Shown here: piece by piece, positions 6,317 to 9,471 of the stretch | Numbering within the stretch: the first letter of the stretch is position 1 | Layout of the letters: each line of letters starts with the position of its first letter | Source of the DNA: Gammaproteobacteria bacterium | GTDB lineage: Bacteria; Pseudomonadota; Gammaproteobacteria; Steroidobacterales; GCA-2729495 | DNA: 9,471 nt | Direction: 5' to 3' | NCBI GenBank assembly: GCA_023150055.1 | Contig: JAKLLP010000059.1 | Coordinates: forward strand, 1 to 9,471 | Made by a program: the position numbers and the translations under genes | Notes under the pieces: generated by a model | Database searches by the model: none | Told to the model about the DNA's origin: nothing | What the model saw: only the letters and a program-made list of their open reading frames with translations

Positions 6317-7132
6317 TCAATACACCGGCTGCCAGCGCCAGGCCTTGCCGCTGCCGCGGCGGAGCATCGTGGTGCGGTACTCGTAGCGATCAGGCCGGTA
6401 GAGCGCCTCGATGAAGGCGACCGGCTCGTCCCGCCGGTCGGTGAACATCGGCGTCCTCAGGATCAGGGGAGAGCCGACCGGCACTCCGAGCCGGGACGCG
6501 GCCAGGTCGTCCGCCAGCGTGGCGCTGATGGCCTGCTCGGCGCGAGCCAGCTCCGCACCCAGTTCGAGCAGCGCGGTGGGAATCGCGGTGCCCTGCAGTT
6601 GCCGGCGGCTCATGCGCTCGCCGTAACGCATCGCGATATAGCTGGTCATCACCGTGAACGGCTCGCCCTTGAAGCTGCGCACCCGAACGACGCGCAATAC
6701 CTGCTGGGCGTCCGCCCCGAAACGGGCCGCGACCGTCGCCGGAGGCAGCACCCTGCCGATATCGAGTGTCGACACCTCCGCACGCGCGCCGGTGCGGACT
6801 TCCGGCGCCGTCAGGCCACCGATATTGTAGCGATCACGAAACTCGGTCGGCTGCTCCACCGGGAAGGTCCCGACACCCTGCCGCCGCTCGATGAGCCCCT
6901 CCAGCTCGAGCATGTCGAGCGTGCGCCTGACCGTCACGCGCGACACGCCGAACTGCTCGGCCAGCTGGTGTTCGCCAGGCAATGGCTTCTCGGGATCGAA
7001 CTCGCCGTCGCCGATTTTCTGCCTCAACACCAGGTACATCTGGTGGTAAAGCGGCGTGACGCTGCGCTCGCCGGAACCCAGCTTGCGCCGACCGGCGGCC
7101 GTCTGTGGCTTGTTCACGCTAGCCCGCCCCAT
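6317..7132 (-). CDS. GntR-family transcriptional regulator, HutC/UTRA subfamily
   Basis: A 271-residue regulator. A winged helix-turn-helix (about 27-92) reads PLYHQMYLVLRQKI, then LPGEHQLAEQFGVSRVTVRR (51-70), LEGLIERRQGVGTF (77-90), the classic GntR layout. The rest (about 115-255) fits the UTRA ligand-binding fold of the HutC branch (VRVRSFKGEPFTVMTSYIA; VGSPLILRTPMF; EALYRPDRYEYR). HutC proteins usually repress catabolic operons and leave DNA when they bind a pathway intermediate. The gene is followed 9 nt later by the enone reductase. A dyad motif lies 180 nt upstream (7313-7338), and a very similar one sits before the Rieske gene; this is the likely operator pair. The ATG at 7132-7130 has a weak ribosome site. 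A GTG five codons later is an alternative start, and the first 25 residues are not conserved-looking. Confidence 0.92.
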   Translation of the reverse strand: MGRASVNKPQTAAGRRKLGSGERSVTPLYHQMYLVLRQKIGDGEFDPEKPLPGEHQLAEQFGVSRVTVRRTLDMLELEGLIERRQGVGTFPVEQPTEFRDRYNIGGLTAPEVRTGARAEVSTLDIGRVLPPATVAARFGADAQQVLRVVRVRSFKGEPFTVMTSYIAMRYGERMSRRQLQGTAIPTALLELGAELARAEQAISATLADDLAASRLGVPVGSPLILRTPMFTDRRDEPVAFIEALYRPDRYEYRTTMLRRGSGKAWRWQPVY

Positions 7133-7312
7133 GTTCTGCCTGCGTTCGATGCCGCTTTCGTGAATAGTGCAGGCTGCAGGCCATCAGACTATCTGCGCAA
7201 CGCCGCACGGGCATCCTTTCATCCGACTGCAATCCCGGCCAGGGAAAACGAGCGTCCCCACGCATCGACGCGGGGGAACACCGCCCGATCCCGTGCGACC
7301 GCCACGACAGTC

Positions 7313-7338
7313 TATCAGTTGTATTTCTCTCGAGACAT
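7313..7338 (+). promoter_or_regulatory. operator-like site A (candidate GntR binding site)
   Basis: The 26-nt site reads TATCAGTTGTATTT then CTCTCGAGACAT. It agrees with the site at 8370-8395 at 19 of 26 positions, including TATCA, TTGTATTT and ACAT. Both keep the symmetric half-sites TGTnT and AnACA eight bases apart. It stands out as an AT-richer patch, 180 nt upstream of the GntR start. Autoregulation by the GntR protein is the natural guess, not shown. Confidence 0.5.
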
Positions 7339-7345
7339 TTACGCC

Positions 7346-7396
7346 CGGGAAACGGCCCTGTCGATGACCTCGCGGCATGAAGGTCCCGGTTTCCCG
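7346..7396 (-). terminator. nested inverted repeat after the membrane-protein gene
   Basis: CGGGAAAC (7346-7353) pairs perfectly with GTTTCCCG (7389-7396). Inside, GACCT (7366-7370) pairs with AGGTC (7381-7385). The structure begins 46 nt after the membrane-gene stop and could end or stabilise that transcript. It has no T-run, so intrinsic termination is doubtful. Confidence 0.3.
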
Positions 7397-7441
7397 TCGC
7401 GATACTTTGCGGTGAGCGTGAAAGCACACGAGTCGCGCAGC

Positions 7442-8119
7442 TCACCAGGACGGCTTTACCGCCCCGAGGAACGCCACCACCGCGATGAGGAGATAGAGCA
7501 CGACCGCCCAGACCATCGTGCCATTCGTCATCTGCGTGATGCGGCGTTCCGCAGCGGGCGTGGAACCCGTGGGCCCCATACGCAGGATCGTCGTGAAGGG
7601 CTGGAACACGGTATCGATGCCGAGAACGACCCAGAAAATCGACCCGAAGAGCAGCAGCTTGACGGCAAACCAGTCCGCGGCGATCGGCTCGCCGGTTGCG
7701 AGCGACCAGGTCCCGAGACCTATGAATACTGCCCCGGCTCCGGCCTCGTAAAACTTGTTGATTTGCAGGAGGCGGCGCGTGAACGGGCGCCTCGCCCAGG
7801 CCACGATCGCGATGTGTCCCGCCGCCCACGCCATGCTGATGATCCACACCGCGACCAGCATCGCCGTGTCGACCGGATAGAGCCCGAGGTTGCGGGCGAG
7901 ATGCAGGCCCACTGGCAGAATCAGGGCGAAGCTCACGCGCGGAAAAAGATCGATATAGAACGCCATGCGGATCAGCGTCGCACGGGTCTCGAAACTCGAT
8001 CGCGCATCCTTCACGAAGGCCATCACCGCGAAGAGGCCGACATCGGCGCCGAGCCAGTACACGAAGAGCAGAATGTGCGCATAGACCCAGAGGGCGTGAC
8101 TGTCGACATCGAAGTTCAC
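7442..8119 (-). CDS. six-helix integral membrane protein (DUF2269/CopD-like)
   Basis: A 225-residue hydrophobic protein with six likely membrane helices, at about residues 12-35, 60-78, 85-107, 125-141, 150-172 and 202-222. The first helix contains WVYAHILLFVYWLGADVGLF. A His followed by WLG.D in the first helix recalls the DUF2269/CopD-like group of small membrane proteins. Histidines at 8, 15, 73 and 102 are near helix ends and could bind haem or metal; this is a guess. Basic loops (RATLIRM, ARRPFTRR) suggest those faces are cytoplasmic. The start is GTG (8119-8117), supported by GGAGG 7 nt upstream. It is divergent from the Rieske gene across a 293-nt regulatory region. A role as an electron-transfer or transport partner of the oxygenase is only suggested by position. 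I do not recognise a precise function. Confidence 0.8.
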   Translation of the reverse strand: MNFDVDSHALWVYAHILLFVYWLGADVGLFAVMAFVKDARSSFETRATLIRMAFYIDLFPRVSFALILPVGLHLARNLGLYPVDTAMLVAVWIISMAWAAGHIAIVAWARRPFTRRLLQINKFYEAGAGAVFIGLGTWSLATGEPIAADWFAVKLLLFGSIFWVVLGIDTVFQPFTTILRMGPTGSTPAAERRITQMTNGTMVWAVVLYLLIAVVAFLGAVKPSW

Positions 8120-8126
8120 CGCGCGG

Positions 8127-8131
8127 CCTCC
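8127..8131 (-). promoter_or_regulatory. ribosome binding site fixing the GTG start of the membrane protein
   Basis: GGAGG on the minus strand, seven bases before the GTG at 8119-8117. It decides for this GTG because no ATG in frame is nearby. Confidence 0.7.
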
Positions 8132-8328
8132 ACCCTGGTGGCGTTATCCAGGTCGGTGGACATGGCTGAGACTGCTTGCCGACAAGACGTCAGGATCATC
8201 AGCCTGGCGTCCGTTTCGCAGCCGCGCCCTGCCCGAACTGCAGGTTGCCGATTTTCCTCCATCTATTCAACGACCTGCCTGCGCTCTTTGCCGCCTTCGT
8301 GAAAGCCGCTTAGGGGTTTTCCGCAGTA

Positions 8329-8342
8329 TTGACCCAGGTCAA
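8329..8342. promoter_or_regulatory. perfect palindrome TTGACC-CA-GGTCAA
   Basis: Six-base arms TTGACC and GGTCAA flank two bases, a perfect inverted repeat 70 nt upstream of the Rieske start codon. The left arm resembles a -35 hexamer, but no -10 box follows at the right distance. It is more likely an operator for a dimeric regulator. It differs from the TGTnT-type site 28 nt downstream, so a second regulator may act here. Confidence 0.4.
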
Positions 8343-8369
8343 CACGGTACCGGCCGATGGCACCTAATT

Positions 8370-8395
8370 TATCACTTGTATTTTTAATAATACAT
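8370..8395 (+). promoter_or_regulatory. operator-like site B before the Rieske gene (candidate GntR binding site)
   Basis: The site reads TATCACTTGTATTT then TTAATAATACAT. TGTATT (8377-8382) and AATACA (8389-8394) are perfect inverted half-sites, and 16 of 18 bases of the dyad are symmetric. It lies 17 nt before the start codon, immediately before the GGAGG at 8402-8406, in an AT-rich island within GC-rich DNA. A bound protein here would block transcription or initiation of the oxygenase gene. The TAATAAT part may double as a -10 box. It is near-identical in layout to 7313-7338. Confidence 0.55.
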
Positions 8396-8412
8396 CTCAA
8401 CGGAGGCAACCG

Positions 8413-9471
8413 ATGTTCATCAATTTCTGGTACGCGGCCGCGCTGTCGACCGAAGTGACCGCCGACAAACCGCTGCGGGTCAAAATGCTCGGACAGAACT
8501 TCACCCTGTTCCGCGATTCCGCGGGCGTGGCCCGCTGCGTCAGCGACATCTGCGTGCACCGCGGTGCGTCGCTCGCCGTCGGCAAGATCAAGGGCGACGC
8601 CGTGGAGTGTCCGTATCACGGCTGGAAGTTCGACGGCACCGGCACCTGCACGATGATTCCCTCACTCGGCGTGAACGGCAAACCGCCGGCGCGGGCCAAG
8701 GTGGACGCCTACCCGACGCAGGAGAAATACGGTTTGGTCTTCGCCTTCCTGGGCGACCTGCCGGAGAAGGAGCGTCCCCCGCTCATGGAGATCCCGGAGT
8801 GGGACAAGGATGGCTGGCGCTGCATCAACCTCGAATACAAATGGACCGCCAACTTCGAGCGCTCGATCGAGGCCGGGCTCGACCCCGCGCACGCGGAGTT
8901 CGTCCACACGGGCATGAAATTCGCGGGCACGGACGAGGAGTACGTATTGCCGAACAAGTTCGACGTCAGGCGCGAGCCCTGGGGCACCTCGCTGCAGATC
9001 CAGCTGCGCACCGTTCCGCTGCCCTCGCGCCCGCAGCTCGGCAATGCCGATATCTCGAGCGTCAAGCCGCAGGCCAACACGGTAACCGCCATCAGCTCCT
9101 TCTACGGCCCGAACTGCACGATCACCCGCCTGAAATTCAGCGAGCGGGACGAAGTGTGCCAGTACATGTGGGAGACGCCGGAAGACGAGTTCCACGTCGC
9201 CAAGCACCTGGTGAGCGTACGTACGATCGTGACGGATCCGATGTTCGACGAGTCGTTCAACAAGCGGAACATGTTCGTCGCCGATGAAGACAAACGCGTG
9301 GTCGAGCATGTCGATCCGATGGTGTACCCAAGCACGATGACAAAGGAGGTTTTTGTGCCGGCGGACGGCCAGATCGCTGCCTATCGCGAGTACCTCAAGG
9401 ACTGGGAAACCCGCGGCTGGCGTATCGACAGCCGCCAGGTCGAATCCGACCAGGGCCGCATCGCATACTGC
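8413..9471 (+). CDS. Rieske ring-hydroxylating oxygenase, alpha subunit (C-terminus cut by right edge)
   Basis: 353 codons are visible and no stop is reached. The N-terminal Rieske domain has CVHRG (Cys47, His49) and CPYHGW (Cys66, His69), the complete [2Fe-2S] ligand set. The catalytic domain has LDPAHAEFVH: Asp157 bridges to the next subunit, and His160 and His165 bind the mononuclear iron, with the same D-x2-H-x4-H spacing as naphthalene dioxygenase. Asp293 in ADEDKRVVE is the likely third iron ligand. Such enzymes add oxygen to aromatic or alicyclic rings, or O-demethylate, using electrons from a separate reductase and ferredoxin; neither is visible here. The opening MFINFWYAA and overall size of about 360 residues resemble single-component-alpha (alpha-3 type) monooxygenases. 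Probably only a short tail is missing. GGAGG (8402-8406) sits 6 nt before the ATG. Site B just upstream suggests control by the nearby GntR protein. Substrate unknown. Confidence 0.95.
   Translation, partial: MFINFWYAAALSTEVTADKPLRVKMLGQNFTLFRDSAGVARCVSDICVHRGASLAVGKIKGDAVECPYHGWKFDGTGTCTMIPSLGVNGKPPARAKVDAYPTQEKYGLVFAFLGDLPEKERPPLMEIPEWDKDGWRCINLEYKWTANFERSIEAGLDPAHAEFVHTGMKFAGTDEEYVLPNKFDVRREPWGTSLQIQLRTVPLPSRPQLGNADISSVKPQANTVTAISSFYGPNCTITRLKFSERDEVCQYMWETPEDEFHVAKHLVSVRTIVTDPMFDESFNKRNMFVADEDKRVVEHVDPMVYPSTMTKEVFVPADGQIAAYREYLKDWETRGWRIDSRQVESDQGRIAYC

Larger units (their letters stand above)
7133..7441. other. 309-nt intergenic region upstream of the GntR gene
   Basis: I see no convincing gene here. 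It holds, from left to right, a tandem TGCAGGC pair (7168-7181), the operator-like site at 7313-7338 and a nested inverted repeat at 7346-7396. Its first 30 bases (7136-7164) resemble 8275-8303. No good sigma70 promoter for the GntR gene could be picked out. Confidence 0.6.

Noticed and set aside
5360..8302. A 980-codon open frame on the plus strand, opposite the oxidoreductase, GntR and membrane-protein genes
   Set aside because: It is antisense to three recognisable genes and crosses their boundaries. Its translation is rich in Arg, His, Ala and Asp with no domain. Long antisense frames are common in GC-rich DNA.
8245..8313. Plus-strand frame ending LPIFLHLFNDLPALFAAFVKAA-stop, which looks like the end of a real protein
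   Set aside because: Upstream in the same frame the translation has no protein-like character and there is no start with a ribosome site. It may be a gene remnant but cannot be supported; the similarity to 7136-7164 is listed instead.
1..9471. CRISPR array, tRNA, rRNA or insertion sequence
   Set aside because: No regularly spaced repeats, cloverleaf-like segments, rRNA sequence or transposase frames with terminal inverted repeats were seen on either strand.

Overview
The window is GC-rich DNA from what looks like a proteobacterium, most likely a gammaproteobacterium with a catabolic lifestyle. This is inferred from the Gram-negative envelope genes (an OmpA-type protein with a TSP3 segment, a periplasmic PQQ dehydrogenase) and from the Rieske oxygenase, glutathione S-transferase and enone-reductase gene set. 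The species cannot be named from sequence alone. No RNA genes, insertion sequences or CRISPR arrays are visible.

Left part (1-3057). On the minus strand, a DUF98/Rv2949c-type chorismate lyase-like gene (505-1107) is followed 36 nt later by the N-terminal half-kilobase of a PQQ-dependent dehydrogenase that runs off the left edge. Divergent from them, on the plus strand, is a 563-residue protein made of two fused alpha/beta-hydrolase domains (1366-3057). Both domains have lost the nucleophile serine of the GxSxG elbow.

Middle (3058-5296). An OmpA-family gene on the plus strand has a strong sigma70-like promoter and a long leader with an 11-bp GC-rich stem. Its reading frame is broken by one in-frame TAA at codon 79. 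It converges on a minus-strand glutathione S-transferase gene, with a perfect 13-bp hairpin (probably a shared terminator) between them.

Right part (5297-9471). On the minus strand lie a GntR/HutC-type regulator and, 9 nt downstream, a zinc-free NADPH enone/alkenal reductase of the PTGR/LTB4DH group, followed by the GST. Upstream, also on the minus strand, is a six-helix membrane protein. Divergent from it, the plus-strand Rieske oxygenase alpha subunit starts at 8413 and runs off the right edge, probably only a short way before its end. A 26-bp motif with TGTnT-N8-AnACA dyad symmetry occurs twice: upstream of the GntR gene (7313-7338) and just before the Rieske gene (8370-8395). The simplest reading is that the regulator controls itself and the oxygenase.

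Together the right part looks like an uncharacterised ring-hydroxylating degradation locus: oxygenase, double-bond reductase, GST, membrane protein and its own regulator. The substrate cannot be deduced. The left part may deal with 4-hydroxybenzoate-type aromatics and periplasmic alcohol or sugar oxidation, but this link is weak. The most unusual items are the doubly degenerate tandem hydrolase, the interrupted OmpA gene and the paired operator-like motif.
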